DNA of 64,000 nt from NCBI RefSeq assembly GCF_900078705.1, contig NZ_FKIF01000006.1, positions 434,001-498,000 on the forward strand, in the 5' to 3' direction. Source of the stretch: Bordetella ansorpii (GTDB taxonomy: Bacteria > Pseudomonadota > Gammaproteobacteria > Burkholderiales > Burkholderiaceae_B). Under the pieces are notes generated by a model. It did not search any database, had not been told where the DNA came from, and saw only the letters and a list, made by a program, of their open reading frames with translations. This document shows positions 7,502-17,376 of this stretch, piece after piece (position 1 is the first letter of the stretch; every line of letters begins with the position of its first letter). Made by a program: the position numbers and the translations under genes.

Positions 7502-9697
7502 ATGAAAGACCCCCGCGCGCCCAAGCGCCAATCCCTCCGTTCCCTGCGCCGCGCAGCTTCAGCACGCATGGCTGCCCGCGCCGCCATCGGCACGCTGGCC
7601 GCCGCGCCCCTGGCGCTGCCGCTGGCCGCTCACGCGGCCGAATCCACCACGCTTGCGCCCGTCGTGGTGACCGGCACCACCATGGACGACCTGCCGCCGC
7701 CCATGGCCGGCGGCCAGGTGGCCCGTGGTGGCGGCCTGGGCGTGCTGGGCACGGCGGACGTGATGGACACGCCGTTCAGCACCGTCAATTTCACCTCGCA
7801 ACTGCTGGAAGACCAGCAGGCGCGCACGCTGTCGGACGTGCTGGTCAACGACTCGTCGGTACGCGCGTTGACCTCCACCAATGGCTTCAGCGAGGAATAC
7901 CAGATCCGCGGCTTCTCCGTGGCCGGCGGCGACGTGGGCTTCAACGGCCTGTACGGCCTGGCCTCCGGCAACCGCGTGCCCACGGCCGTGATGGAGCGCG
8001 TCGAGGTGCTGAAGGGCCCGGGCACGCTGATGTACGGCATCAGCCCCAGCGGCGGCATCGGCGGCAGCATCAACATCGTCACCAAGAAGGCGACCGACGA
8101 GCCGATCACGCGCGTGACCGGCACCTACGAAAGCAAATCACAATTGGGCACCCACCTGGACGTGGGCCGCCGCTTCGGCGCGGACAATGCCTGGGGCATC
8201 CGCTTCAACGGCGTGTACAAGAACGGCCAGACCAACCTGGACAGCGGCTACAGCAAGTTCGGCTTCGGCGCGCTGGCGCTGGACTACCGCTCGCCCAAGC
8301 TGCGCTGGTCGCTGGACACCTACGCGCAACGCGAGGACACGGACGGCTTCCGCTCGCAGTTCGGCTTCCGCCCGACCAACACGGGCATTCCCAAGGCGCC
8401 GAGCGGCCACCGCATCGCTTACCCCGACGCCGCCTTGATGTTCCGCGACTCCACGGTCGCCACCCGCCTGGAGTACGACATCTCCGACCACGTAACGGTG
8501 TATGCGGCCGGCGGCTACCGCTATGGCCTGACCGAGCAGGACTTCCCCGCGGCGCGCGGCGTGAACGCGCCCGACATGAACGGCAACTTCCGAGTGACCA
8601 ACGCGTGGTACGACGCCTACTCGCGCAACAAGACCGGCGAGATCGGTACCCGCCTGAAGTTCGATACCTTCGGCGTCAAGCATCTGGTCACGATCTCGGG
8701 CACGCGCCTGGACCAGGAAGCCGGCAATTTCTACCTGTCGGCGCCCGCCAGCGCCTCGGTGCCGTCCAACATCTACAATCCCTCGCCGCTCAATCCCATG
8801 ACGGGCGAGCGCCATGGCCCGCGCAAGGCCTCTGAAACCGAACTGTCCAGCGTGGCGATCACGGACACCATTTCGTTCCTGAACGACCGTGTCCTGCTGA
8901 CGGGCGGCGTGCGCCGCCAGAACGTCTCGGTGGACAACTTCAATGCCGCGGGCAGCGTCACCTCGTCGTATGACGAAAGCGCCAACTCGCCGGTGGCCGG
9001 CATCGTGGTCAAGCCGCTGCGCAACGTGTCGGTGTACGGAAACTACACCGCCGGCCTGACCCGCGGCAGCACCGCCCCCGCCACCGCCGCCAACGCCGGC
9101 GAAGTGTTCGCCCCTTACAAGTCGAAGCAGTACGAGGCTGGCGTGAAGGTCGACTGGAACCGCGCGCTGATGACCAGCGTGGCGGTCTTCCAGATCGAGC
9201 GCCCGAACGCCGTGACCGACCCGTTCACCAACGTCTACAGCATGAACGGCGAGCAGCGCAACCGCGGCCTGGAGTTGACGGCCGTCGGCGAAGTGACCCG
9301 CGGCCTGCGCCTGATGGCCAGCGCCACGTTCTACGACGCCACGCTCAGCGGCACGGCCGGCGGCGTGAACGACGGCAACGACGCCAACGGCGTGCCCAAG
9401 CGCGCCTTCAGCGCCGGCGTGGACTGGGACCTGCCCTGGGTGCGCGGCCTGGGCCTGAACGCCCGCGTCATCCACACCGCCGCCACGCCGTTCAACGCCG
9501 AGAACACGCTGGAACTGCCGTCGTGGACCCGCTTCGACGTCGGCGCGCGCTACCGCACCGAAGTGCTGGGCCGCTCGGTGGTGTTCCGCGCCAACGTCGA
9601 GAACGTGACCGGACGCGACTATTGGCTGGCCAGCGGCACCTTCGCCACGGCCGCCGCGCCGCGCACGGTCATGCTGTCGGCGCAGATCGACTTCTAA
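7502..9697 (+). CDS. TonB-dependent siderophore receptor
   Basis: A 731-residue outer-membrane receptor. After a long signal sequence ending near AHAAE, the TonB-box region APVVVTG is followed by a plug domain with SDVLVNDSSVR, EEYQIRGFSV and VLKGPGTLMYG. A beta-barrel ends in QIDF with the terminal Phe of outer-membrane proteins. There is no N-terminal signalling domain, so control is probably only by Fur at the promoter upstream. The start at 7502 is chosen because the signal peptide follows; an in-frame ATG at 7445 adds 19 residues without a better ribosome site. The likely ligand is a ferric siderophore of unknown type. Confidence 0.92.
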   Translation: MKDPRAPKRQSLRSLRRAASARMAARAAIGTLAAAPLALPLAAHAAESTTLAPVVVTGTTMDDLPPPMAGGQVARGGGLGVLGTADVMDTPFSTVNFTSQLLEDQQARTLSDVLVNDSSVRALTSTNGFSEEYQIRGFSVAGGDVGFNGLYGLASGNRVPTAVMERVEVLKGPGTLMYGISPSGGIGGSINIVTKKATDEPITRVTGTYESKSQLGTHLDVGRRFGADNAWGIRFNGVYKNGQTNLDSGYSKFGFGALALDYRSPKLRWSLDTYAQREDTDGFRSQFGFRPTNTGIPKAPSGHRIAYPDAALMFRDSTVATRLEYDISDHVTVYAAGGYRYGLTEQDFPAARGVNAPDMNGNFRVTNAWYDAYSRNKTGEIGTRLKFDTFGVKHLVTISGTRLDQEAGNFYLSAPASASVPSNIYNPSPLNPMTGERHGPRKASETELSSVAITDTISFLNDRVLLTGGVRRQNVSVDNFNAAGSVTSSYDESANSPVAGIVVKPLRNVSVYGNYTAGLTRGSTAPATAANAGEVFAPYKSKQYEAGVKVDWNRALMTSVAVFQIERPNAVTDPFTNVYSMNGEQRNRGLELTAVGEVTRGLRLMASATFYDATLSGTAGGVNDGNDANGVPKRAFSAGVDWDLPWVRGLGLNARVIHTAATPFNAENTLELPSWTRFDVGARYRTEVLGRSVVFRANVENVTGRDYWLASGTFATAAAPRTVMLSAQIDF

Positions 9698-9726
9698 GCC
9701 CGACGGCGCCAGAAAGGCTCTGGACC

Positions 9727-9765
9727 GGCCGCCCCGTCGCGCTCCGCGCGGCCGGGCGGCCTTTT
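9727..9765 (+). terminator. terminator after TonB receptor gene
   Basis: The arms GGCCGCCC (9727-9734) and GGGCGGCC (9754-9761) enclose a GC-rich loop and are followed by TTTT. It lies 30 bp after the receptor stop. Confidence 0.7.
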
Positions 9766-9797
9766 CATCGTCGAGCCTGGGCAGGGCATGCGGCGCC

Positions 9798-10544
9798 TCA
9801 GCGCATGCCCCCCGACCCCAGGATGATCTCGCCCGTCACCCAGCCGGCATCGTCCGACGCCAGATAGGAGACGATCGGCGCAATGTCCCGCACCTGGCCG
9901 ATGCGGCCCAGCGGCGTCTGGTCCTCGTTCCAGGCCTGGAACCCGGAGCCCATCACCCCGGCCGCGCGGGTGCCTTCGGTCTCGACCAGGCCGGGACTCA
10001 CGGCGTTGACACGGATGCCGCGCGGGCCGAGCTCGCGCGCCAGCACGCCGGTGATCGCGTCGATCGCGCCCTTCGTGCCGGTGTAGATGGCACTGTCGGC
10101 CGGATGGACACTCGTCACGTTGGAACTGATGTTGATGATGCTGCCGCCCTTGCCCAGGTGCGGCACGGCGGCGCCGGCGACCAGCAGCGGGCCGAGAACA
10201 TTGACGTCGAACTGCTCGCGATAGAGCGCCTCGGTGGTCTCTTCGATCCTGGCGAACCGATAGATTCCGGAATTGTTCACCACAATGTCCAGGCGCCCGA
10301 AATTCTCGATGGCGGACCCGACCAGCGCCTGGACCTGCGTCTTGTCGGTGACGTCCGCGGCGACCGCCACCGCCCGTCCGCCCGCGGCCTCGATGTCGGC
10401 GACCACGTTGTCCGCGCCGCTCCTGCCCGAGGCGTAGTTGACGACGACCTTGGCGCCGTCGGCCGCCAACTGCCGGGCGATGCCCGCGCCGATGCCCTTG
10501 GATGCGCCCGTCACGATGGCAACCTTGTCCTTCAACTTGTTCAT
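9798..10544 (-). CDS. SDR family oxidoreductase
   Basis: A 248-residue classical short-chain dehydrogenase/reductase, NAD(P)-dependent and cytoplasmic. The Rossmann motif TGASKGIG (12-19), NNSG (90-93), catalytic Ser140/141 and YTGTK (Tyr154, Lys158) are all present. The start at 10544 follows CAGGAATC and gives the normal N terminus; a longer open frame to 10670 adds a sequence with no homology features. The substrate cannot be read from the sequence. It diverges from a Bug receptor gene across 288 bp. Confidence 0.9.
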   Translation of the reverse strand: MNKLKDKVAIVTGASKGIGAGIARQLAADGAKVVVNYASGRSGADNVVADIEAAGGRAVAVAADVTDKTQVQALVGSAIENFGRLDIVVNNSGIYRFARIEETTEALYREQFDVNVLGPLLVAGAAVPHLGKGGSIINISSNVTSVHPADSAIYTGTKGAIDAITGVLARELGPRGIRVNAVSPGLVETEGTRAAGVMGSGFQAWNEDQTPLGRIGQVRDIAPIVSYLASDDAGWVTGEIILGSGGMR

Positions 10545-10832
10545 GTCGTCGATTCCTGATGAGGCCGCTTCGGCCGGTTCTCGAAGCCGCCATGGTGGTG
10601 CCTGCCTGGTCGTCTGGGAACTGCCATTTCTGCATGCCCGGCGTTCATTTCTGAACCATGATGCGGACACGGCGCCCCGCGCGCACCCGTCTTGGCGCCG
10701 CCGGGCAGCGCTGCTTCACTTCTGCCTAACTCTCCCTTTCTGCATTTCTAATAGCCCCGCGCCGCGTGCAGCCCCTAGGCTAGAGGGCCGGTCCCAGAGC
10801 AGGTCCGGCCATAACCCATAAACGGAGACAAG

Positions 10833-11831
10833 ATGCACACGTTTCGCAGCCTCGCCATGCGCGCCTTCTGCGCGCTGGCAGCATGCACGGCCATTGCCCT
10901 TCCCACCGCACACGCGGCCGACGCCGCCGACTGGCCGCAAAAGCCGGTCAGCCTCTACATCGGCTTTCCGCCCGGCACCTCCACCGACATGGTGGCGCGC
11001 CTGCTGGCCGAGCAGTTCAGCAAGCGCTGGGGCCAGCCCGTCATCGTCGAGAACAAGCCGGGCGTGGGCGGCAGCCTGGGCGCGGCCACCGCCTCGCGCA
11101 TGCCGCCCGACGGCTACACGCTGCTGCTGAGCGCGTCCGGCCCCATGAGCATCAACCCGCATATGTACGACAACGTGGGCTACGACAGCGCGCGCAGCTT
11201 CGCGCCCATCACGCAGACCACCTGGCTGCCCTACGCGCTGGTGGTGCGCCCGGACTTCAAGGCGAAGACCCTGCAGGAACTGATCGCGCTGGCCAGGTCG
11301 CAGCCTGGCAGGCTCACCTACGCCAGCACCGGCGTGGGCACCAACAGCCACCTGATCATGGCCCTGCTGCAATCCAAGACCGGCATGAAGCTCACGCACG
11401 TGCCGTACAAGGGCAGCTCGCAAAGTCAGGCCGACGTCATTGGCGGCAACGTCGACATGACCTTCGACACCCTGGCCTCGGAACTCACCATGATCCAGAG
11501 CCAGCGCCTGCGCGCCCTGGCCGTCAGCAAGGGCCGGCGTACCGACCTGGCGCCCGACGTGCCCACGGTGGCCGAACAGGGCTTCCCGGGCTTCGAGGTA
11601 GGAGCCTGGCTGGGGCTGTTCGCCCCCGCGGGCACGCCCGACGCCATCGTGCGAAAGGTGTTCGACACCACCCAGGCCGTCATGAAGGACCCCGAGGTGC
11701 GCCGGAAAATGACCACCATCGGTTCGGAAGTGCGCCTGAGCGAGAGCCCGGCCGCATTCGCGACTATGATGAAACAGGACTACGCCATGTGGGGCCAACT
11801 CGTAAAAGAAACAGGAGCCAAATCCCGATGA
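10833..11831 (+). CDS. Bug/TctC-family periplasmic solute receptor
   Basis: A 332-residue secreted receptor with a Sec signal peptide ending near AHAAD. Family signatures are IGFPPGTSTDMVARLL, VIVENKPGVGG and PPDGYTLLL in the first lobe, and the loop VPYKGSSQSQADVIGGNVD. Bug proteins bind carboxylate ligands and deliver them to TctAB-type permeases or serve as sensors. The gene overlaps the following class II aldolase gene by 4 bp (ATGA), so the ligand is probably related to that enzyme's substrate. A GC-rich hairpin (GGCCGG/CCGGCC, 10786-10810) lies in the leader. Confidence 0.92.
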   Translation: MHTFRSLAMRAFCALAACTAIALPTAHAADAADWPQKPVSLYIGFPPGTSTDMVARLLAEQFSKRWGQPVIVENKPGVGGSLGAATASRMPPDGYTLLLSASGPMSINPHMYDNVGYDSARSFAPITQTTWLPYALVVRPDFKAKTLQELIALARSQPGRLTYASTGVGTNSHLIMALLQSKTGMKLTHVPYKGSSQSQADVIGGNVDMTFDTLASELTMIQSQRLRALAVSKGRRTDLAPDVPTVAEQGFPGFEVGAWLGLFAPAGTPDAIVRKVFDTTQAVMKDPEVRRKMTTIGSEVRLSESPAAFATMMKQDYAMWGQLVKETGAKSR

Positions 11832-12601
11832 ACCAACCGCATCCCCTGCCCGAACGTCCGCTGGGCATTTCCGATTCCGAATGGCAGGTGCGCGTCGACC
11901 TGGCCGCCTGCTACCGCCTGATCGCGGTGTTCGGCATGAGCGACCTGATCTACAACCACATCACGGCGCGCATTCCCGGCACCGACGACGAACTGCTGAT
12001 CAACCCGTACGGCATGATGTACGAAGAGATCACCGCGTCCAGCCTGGTGCGCATCGACATCGAAGGCAACGTGCTGCACAACCCGTATCCCGAGTTCGGC
12101 GTGAACCAGGCCGGCTACGTGATCCACAGCGCCGTGCACGGCGCGCGCCACGACGTGGGCTGTGTCATCCACACGCACACCCGCGCCGGCATGGCCGTGT
12201 CGGCCATGAAGTGCGGCCTGCTGCCGCTGACGCAGACCTCGCTGCGCTTCGCCGACATCACTTACCACGACTACGAAAGCGTGGCGCTCGACCTGGACGA
12301 GCGCGCGCGGCTGGTGCGCGACCTGGGCGACAAGGAATCGATGATCCTGCGCAACCACGGCCTGCTGGTCGCCAGCGCGACCATCGCCCAGGCGTTCAAC
12401 AGCATGTACTGGCTGGAGATGGCCTGCAAGGCGCAGGTCGACGCGCTGGCCGGCGGCGTCGAACTGGTCACGCCCCCGCAGGCCGTCATCGACAAGACCT
12501 GCCACCTGTACAAGCCCACCACCCGCCGCCCGTTCGGCGAGATGGAGTGGCCGGCGATGCTGCGCTACCTGGACCGCCGCGACCCGGGCTTCCGCAGTTG
12601 A
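11828..12601 (+). CDS. class II aldolase/adducin family protein
   Basis: A 257-residue enzyme of the FucA/AraD fold. The metal-binding HTHTRAG motif (His115, His117) and a distal His in LRNHGLL are visible. An N-terminal acid-rich helix and YGMMYEEITASSLVRID match the family. Members cleave or epimerise phosphorylated sugars, or decarboxylate or hydrolyse related hydroxyacids; the substrate is not predictable here. Translation is coupled to the upstream Bug receptor by an ATGA overlap, so the two form an uptake-plus-cleavage unit. Confidence 0.9.
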   Translation: MNQPHPLPERPLGISDSEWQVRVDLAACYRLIAVFGMSDLIYNHITARIPGTDDELLINPYGMMYEEITASSLVRIDIEGNVLHNPYPEFGVNQAGYVIHSAVHGARHDVGCVIHTHTRAGMAVSAMKCGLLPLTQTSLRFADITYHDYESVALDLDERARLVRDLGDKESMILRNHGLLVASATIAQAFNSMYWLEMACKAQVDALAGGVELVTPPQAVIDKTCHLYKPTTRRPFGEMEWPAMLRYLDRRDPGFRS

Positions 12602-12673
12602 TCGCGCGGCGGCCGGCCTCTGGGAAATGGATGACGGCTACACTGCCTCATCGACCCTAGGCCGGAGCCGCGC

Positions 12674-13171
12674 ATGACCTCTTTCTCTACCCGGAAGCAG
12701 ATATTCGGATTGACAGGCTGGCTGGCGCTCAGCTTCGCCGCCTCGGCCCTCGGCGCCATCGCCTCGGTGCAGGCGCGCTCGTTCTACGGCAGCCTGGATC
12801 AACCCGGCTGGGCGCCGCCGGGCAGCGTGTTCGGCCCCGTCTGGACCACGCTGTACGCCCTGATGGGCATCGCCGCCTGGCTGTGCTGGCGCCAGGGCGG
12901 CTGGCGCGCGCAACGCAAGCCGCTGACGCTGTTCGTGGTGCAACTGGCCGTCAATGCCCTCTGGAGCTGGCTGTTCTTCGTCTGGCACCTGGGCGCGCTG
13001 TCGGTTGCCGACATCGTGCTGCTGTGGGTACTGATCGTGGCGACGCTGATCGGGTTCTGGCGGGCCGCGCCGCTGGCCGGCGTGCTGCTGCTGCCGTACC
13101 TGGCGTGGGTCAGCTTCGCCGGGTTCCTGTGCTATTCGGTGTGGCAGCGCAATCCGCAGGTGCTGGGGTAG
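12674..13171 (+). CDS. tspO: TspO/MBR family membrane protein
   Basis: A 165-residue protein with five membrane helices and the tryptophan-rich signature of TspO: WAPPGSVFGPVWTTLYALMGIAAWL, then ALWSWLFFVWH. TspO proteins bind tetrapyrroles such as protoporphyrin and haem and modulate stress and porphyrin metabolism. It is monocistronic and convergent with the FecA-like receptor gene. The next minus-strand gene ends 85 bp away, with no obvious terminator between. Confidence 0.93.
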   Translation: MTSFSTRKQIFGLTGWLALSFAASALGAIASVQARSFYGSLDQPGWAPPGSVFGPVWTTLYALMGIAAWLCWRQGGWRAQRKPLTLFVVQLAVNALWSWLFFVWHLGALSVADIVLLWVLIVATLIGFWRAAPLAGVLLLPYLAWVSFAGFLCYSVWQRNPQVLG

Positions 13172-13255
13172 CGCAGGCGCCGCGATCTGGATCTATCGCA
13201 TCGCGCTGCTGGGCATCCGGCAGATCGGCAAGCTGACCCGCCCGCCGCGCGCCGG

Positions 13256-15688
13256 TCAGTAGCGGTAGCGCACGTTCAGCATCACGCTGCGCGGCGTGCC
13301 GTAGTAGTTCTGGCGCGTCAGGCCGCCCAGCTTGTCGTAGTACTTGCGGTCGAACAGGTTGTCCACGGTCACTGTGCCGTCCAGGTGCCGGTCGTAGCGG
13401 TAGCCCACCTGCGCGGTCACCACGGTGTAGCTGCCCTGGTCCCAGCGCGTCGTGCCGTTGGTGTAGTAGAAACCGCTGTTGTAACGCACGCCCGCGCCCA
13501 CGCTGAAGCCGCGCGCCGTCTCTGCCTGGAAGGCATAGCGGCTCCACAGGTTGATGGCATGGCGCGGCGTGATGGTGCTGTAGGCCAGGCCCTTCTGGCT
13601 ATCGTTGGCCTCCAGGTACTTGGTGTCGGTGTAGGCGTAGCCCGCGATCAGGTTCCAGCCTGGCAGCGGCGAACCGCTGACCTCGGCTTCGAAGCCCTGG
13701 CTGCGCACCTTGCCTGCGGCGATAGAGAACAGCGGGTTGTCCGGATCGGTCATGGCGCGGTTGCGGTCGACGATCTGGAACAGCGCAGCATGCGCGTTCA
13801 CGCGGCCTTCGAGGAACTCGCCCTTCAGGCCGGTTTCCACCTGGCGGCCCTGGCGCGGCTTGAGCGTGCGGCCTTGCGCGTCGGTGCTGGTCTGCGGCTG
13901 GAAGATGCTGGTGTAGCTGGCATAGGCCGACAGCTCGGAGGTCAGGTCGGCCACCACGCCCGCGTACGGCGTGGTACGGGCATGGACGCGGTCGACGTTC
14001 TGGCTGAAGTCGCCAAAGTACGGATTATTGTTGCGCGCGTCGCTCTTCCACGACGACACCCGCGCCCCGCCAATGAGCTTGAGCCAGTCGGTGGCCTGCA
14101 CGTTCAGGCGGCCATACGCGCCGACCTGGCTGACGCGGCCCTCGCTGCTGCTGATGCGCGCCATGTCGGGCTGCGCGAAGCCGGTATTGGGGTCATGGAT
14201 GTTTGTCGGGAACAGCGCACCGCCGCCGTAGCTGAAATCCTTGATCGTGTAGGCGTAGTCTGCGCCCACCAGGAAACTGTGCTGGCGACCGAACAGGGTG
14301 AACGGCTGGTTGAGGTTCAAGTCCGCGCCCGTGGTCTTCCAATGGTTGCGGTACGACCAGGCGACCACATTGGTATTGCCATTCGTGGGATTGACTGCGG
14401 AGTTGGGCCAGGTGGTCAGGCGCGTGGGGTTGTCGATGTCGCGGTGGAAGACGCTGGCCTTGATGACGCCGCCGCCCCCCAGCCGGTGTTCCAGATCGGC
14501 GAACAGTTCGGTGGTCTCCTCCTCGACGCGCGCCCAGTCGGCGGACAGACTGGTCGAGCGCTTCACGTCAGGCAGGGACCCATCGGCATACAGCGGCAGG
14601 CCGAAGGCCGGACGGCTTTTCGAACGCTGGTGGGCCACGCCCGCGGCCACCGTCGTACGCGATCCCAGATCGGCCTCGACCACACCGTAGAGCGTGGGTT
14701 GGCGCATGTCCACGCCGTCTACATAGGAGCCCCGGTCGTTGTAGACCGCCACGAAGCGCCCGCGCACCTTGCCTTCGCCATCGAACGGCGTGCTCAGGTC
14801 GGCGACGGCCCGGTAGTAGTCCCACGAGCCCACGGTGGCCTGCGTCTCGAAAGCGAAGCCACTGAGCGGACGCTTGCGCACCAGGTTCACGCTGCCGGCA
14901 GGTTCGCCGGTGCCTTGATACAGGCCTGACGGGCCGCGCAATACTTCGATGCGGTCATACAGCGCCAGGTCCATGCCGCTGGACAGGTTACCCGCCCCCG
15001 CCGGATAGTTCAGGCCGTCCACCTGCAGCGTGTCCAGGGTATAGCCGCGCGAGACGAAACCGTGCAGGTCGGAGCCGCTGCTCAAGGTATCGACCGTGAT
15101 GCCCGTGACGTTGCGCATGGCGTCGGCCAGCGTGTTCATGTTCTGGTCGTCCATCTGCTTGCGCGTGACCACCGACACCGATTGCGGGATCTCTCGCAGG
15201 CGCTGCGCGCCCTTGCCCACGCTGACCGCCTCGCTGGCGTAGCTGTTCGACCCTTCGGTCGTCACGGGCGCACTCGCACCCTGTACGCGTACGGGCGCCA
15301 GCAGGACGACGGCACCCGAGGGCTCGGGCTGCAGCGTGTAGTGGCCCGCGCCGCCCGTCACCGCACGAAAACCGCTGCCCAGCAGCAGATGGTCGAAACC
15401 GGCCTGCACCCCGTAATTGCCGCGCAGGCCGGCGCTCTGGCGACCCGCCAGCAAGGCCGGATCGAACACCAACTGCACGCCCGCCGTGACGGCGAACTGG
15501 GCCAGCACGTCGCCCAGCGGGCCCGCGCCGATGGCATAGCCGCGCGCGGCCTGGGCCGGTGCGGCGGCGGACTGCGCGCCCGCCAGGCTGGGCCACACGG
15601 CGGCCAGCGCCACCGCCAGTGCGCCGCCGCGCAAGAGGCGCGCGCAAGCAGGTTGGGAAACGGTGAAGCCGCGGGTCAGCGGTGCCAT
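13256..15688 (-). CDS. TonB-dependent receptor with N-terminal signalling (STN) domain, FecA-like
   Basis: An outer-membrane transducer of about 810 residues. After the signal peptide comes an STN domain (about residues 45-120, IGAGPLGDVLAQFAVTAGVQL). A plug with RGYTLDTLQVDGLNY and VLRGPSGLYQGTGEPAGSVN follows, then a barrel ending in NVRYRY. The STN domain contacts a FecR-type anti-sigma protein when substrate binds; fecR and fecI lie immediately upstream. It therefore imports a ferric siderophore and also signals for its own expression. The start at 15688 has AAAGGA 9 nt upstream; 15727 is an alternative. The promoter between fecR and this gene could not be resolved. Confidence 0.93.
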   Translation of the reverse strand: MAPLTRGFTVSQPACARLLRGGALAVALAAVWPSLAGAQSAAAPAQAARGYAIGAGPLGDVLAQFAVTAGVQLVFDPALLAGRQSAGLRGNYGVQAGFDHLLLGSGFRAVTGGAGHYTLQPEPSGAVVLLAPVRVQGASAPVTTEGSNSYASEAVSVGKGAQRLREIPQSVSVVTRKQMDDQNMNTLADAMRNVTGITVDTLSSGSDLHGFVSRGYTLDTLQVDGLNYPAGAGNLSSGMDLALYDRIEVLRGPSGLYQGTGEPAGSVNLVRKRPLSGFAFETQATVGSWDYYRAVADLSTPFDGEGKVRGRFVAVYNDRGSYVDGVDMRQPTLYGVVEADLGSRTTVAAGVAHQRSKSRPAFGLPLYADGSLPDVKRSTSLSADWARVEEETTELFADLEHRLGGGGVIKASVFHRDIDNPTRLTTWPNSAVNPTNGNTNVVAWSYRNHWKTTGADLNLNQPFTLFGRQHSFLVGADYAYTIKDFSYGGGALFPTNIHDPNTGFAQPDMARISSSEGRVSQVGAYGRLNVQATDWLKLIGGARVSSWKSDARNNNPYFGDFSQNVDRVHARTTPYAGVVADLTSELSAYASYTSIFQPQTSTDAQGRTLKPRQGRQVETGLKGEFLEGRVNAHAALFQIVDRNRAMTDPDNPLFSIAAGKVRSQGFEAEVSGSPLPGWNLIAGYAYTDTKYLEANDSQKGLAYSTITPRHAINLWSRYAFQAETARGFSVGAGVRYNSGFYYTNGTTRWDQGSYTVVTAQVGYRYDRHLDGTVTVDNLFDRKYYDKLGGLTRQNYYGTPRSVMLNVRYRY

Positions 15689-15822
15689 GTCAGGAATCCT
15701 TTCGTCTAGGGCATGAAGGCGGCGCATACGCGCCTCTATCCCCTACTCCGGACGAGACGAAAAAAGTGATCACCTGAATCGAAGATATTTTTGAAGCAGG
15801 CCGCGCAGGCCGTCGGCGCAGG

Positions 15823-16779
15823 CTAGGCCGCCGGCCCCACCGACACCCAATACCGGCTGAACCGCCGGACCCTCACGGGCAGTTGCGCCTGCAGCGCGGC
15901 CAGCGCCGCGTCGGTGTCGTCCAGCGACAGGGCGCCCGACACCCGCAGCGCCGCCACGTCCGGATCGCAGCGCAGCACGCCGGGACGATAGCGTCCCAGC
16001 TCTTCCACCAGGGCGTCCATGCGCATGTCACGGGCCAGCAGCATGCCGTGGCGCCACGCCAGGGCGCCTTCGTCCGCCGCCGACGGCGCCCGCACGTCGC
16101 GCCGGTCGAACTCGGCCTGTTGTCCGGCCTCCAGGCGCAGCGCCTGGCCAGCGGTGGGACGCACCCGCACCGCATGCTCGTACACCGCCACCCGCGTGCG
16201 GTCGTCCAGCAGCCGCACGGTGAAGCGCGTGCCCAGCGCCTGCGACTCGCCCTGCGGGGTCTGCACGATGAAGGGCCGGTAATGGGCGGACGTTTCGCGG
16301 GCGGTCGCCACCAGGATCTCGCCCGACTGAAGCACCACGCGGCGCTCGTTTGCGGTGTAGATCACGTCGATCGCCGTGCCGCTGTTCAGGGTCAGCAGGG
16401 TGCCGTCGTCCAGATGCAGGTCGCGCCGCTGGCCGGTGCGCGTGGTCACCTGCGCCGTCCAGGCCTGCCACGGCGTCTCGCGCCAGGCCAGCCATGCCAG
16501 CGGCCCGGCCGCGAGGCCCAGCGTCAGCAGCGCGCGCCGGCCGCGGCGTTGGAGGGTGGTGCCGCGCAACGCGCGTCCGGCCACGCTGGCAGGCACCTGG
16601 TCGAATACGCCCAGTACCGACTGCGCCCGCGCCCAGGCCTGCGCATGCGCCTCGCTGCGCGCCAGCCAGCACGCGAAATCCTGGCGCTCGGCATCGCCGG
16701 GCGCCTCGAATCGCAGCCGCACGGCCCAGTCGGCCGCCTCTTCCAGCAAGGCCTGCGGGGGCAGCGCGCCCGCCGTCAT
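15823..16779 (-). CDS. fecR: FecR-type anti-sigma factor / iron signal transducer
   Basis: This 318-residue protein has an N-terminal cytoplasmic region typical of FecR (EEAADWAVRL, FACWLARSEAHAQAWARAQ). One membrane segment lies near residues 85-105, and a periplasmic FecR domain contains LDDGTLLTLNSGTAIDV. FecR relays the receptor's STN signal across the inner membrane to its ECF sigma factor. The start codon overlaps the sigma factor stop (ATGA), so the two are translationally coupled. The longer open frame to 17304 belongs to another phase over the sigma gene and is not used. Confidence 0.92.
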   Translation of the reverse strand: MTAGALPPQALLEEAADWAVRLRFEAPGDAERQDFACWLARSEAHAQAWARAQSVLGVFDQVPASVAGRALRGTTLQRRGRRALLTLGLAAGPLAWLAWRETPWQAWTAQVTTRTGQRRDLHLDDGTLLTLNSGTAIDVIYTANERRVVLQSGEILVATARETSAHYRPFIVQTPQGESQALGTRFTVRLLDDRTRVAVYEHAVRVRPTAGQALRLEAGQQAEFDRRDVRAPSAADEGALAWRHGMLLARDMRMDALVEELGRYRPGVLRCDPDVAALRVSGALSLDDTDAALAALQAQLPVRVRRFSRYWVSVGPAA

Positions 16780-17279
16780 TGCGCGGCCACCATGCAGCCC
16801 ACCAAGGCCTTCTGCACATGGCGCCGCACCGTGATGACCGGCTTGCCGGTATGCAGCGCGATCTCGGCCAGCGTGCAGCCGTCCAGCTGCGCCATCAGGA
16901 AGACCTCGCGCGTGAAGACCGGCAGGCCGCTCAGCATGGCGTCGATGCGCATCAATGTCTCGACGATGATCAGTCCGGCCTCGGGCGACGGCGCCTGCGG
17001 CTCGGGCAGATGCGCGATAGCCTCCAGGTAGGCCTGCTCGACGTCGCGGCGGCGCCAATGATCCACCACCAGGCCCTTGGCGATATGGGTGATGAGCGCG
17101 CGGGGCTCGTCGCGCAGGGCGGCGGCGCGCTGGGAAGCGATCAGGCGCAGGAAGGTGTCGTGCGCCAGGTCGGCGGCGTCCACCGCATTGCCCAGCTTGC
17201 GCGCCAGCCACGACTTGAGCCAGCCATGGTGTTCGGTGTAAAGATCGTGCACCGCCTGGCGCATGGTGAGTCCGCTCAT
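16776..17279 (-). CDS. fecI: ECF RNA polymerase sigma factor, FecI family
   Basis: A 167-residue ECF sigma factor. Sigma region 2 is visible (LYTEHHGWLKSWLARKLGNAVDAADLAHDTFLRL), and region 4 has LDGCTLAEIALHTGKPVITVRRHVQKAL. It directs transcription of the receptor gene when FecR transmits iron-siderophore binding. The start at 17279 is preferred: the longer frame would extend through the Fur box at 17303-17325. Gene order fecI-fecR-receptor is the standard iron surface-signalling module. Confidence 0.93.
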   Translation of the reverse strand: MSGLTMRQAVHDLYTEHHGWLKSWLARKLGNAVDAADLAHDTFLRLIASQRAAALRDEPRALITHIAKGLVVDHWRRRDVEQAYLEAIAHLPEPQAPSPEAGLIIVETLMRIDAMLSGLPVFTREVFLMAQLDGCTLAEIALHTGKPVITVRRHVQKALVGCMVAAQ

Positions 17280-17302
17280 GAAAGGCTCTCGGCCCGTGTC
17301 GC

Positions 17303-17325
17303 AAATAAGAATTAGTATCAATTCT
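17303..17325. promoter_or_regulatory. Fur box upstream of fecI
   Basis: Read on the gene's strand, GATACTAATTCTTATTT (17319-17303) matches most AT positions of the Fur consensus. It lies about 25 bp upstream of the fecI start codon, so the sigma factor itself should be iron-repressed. Confidence 0.65.
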
Positions 17326-17376
17326 AGCGAAATGCGGAAGGCGGCGAAAAGCGTGGACACCTTGTGTGTTGCTCGA

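Noticed and set aside
15689-15822. FecI-type promoter for the STN receptor gene
   Set aside because: A CGT element is present on the minus strand, but no -35 partner at proper spacing could be identified.
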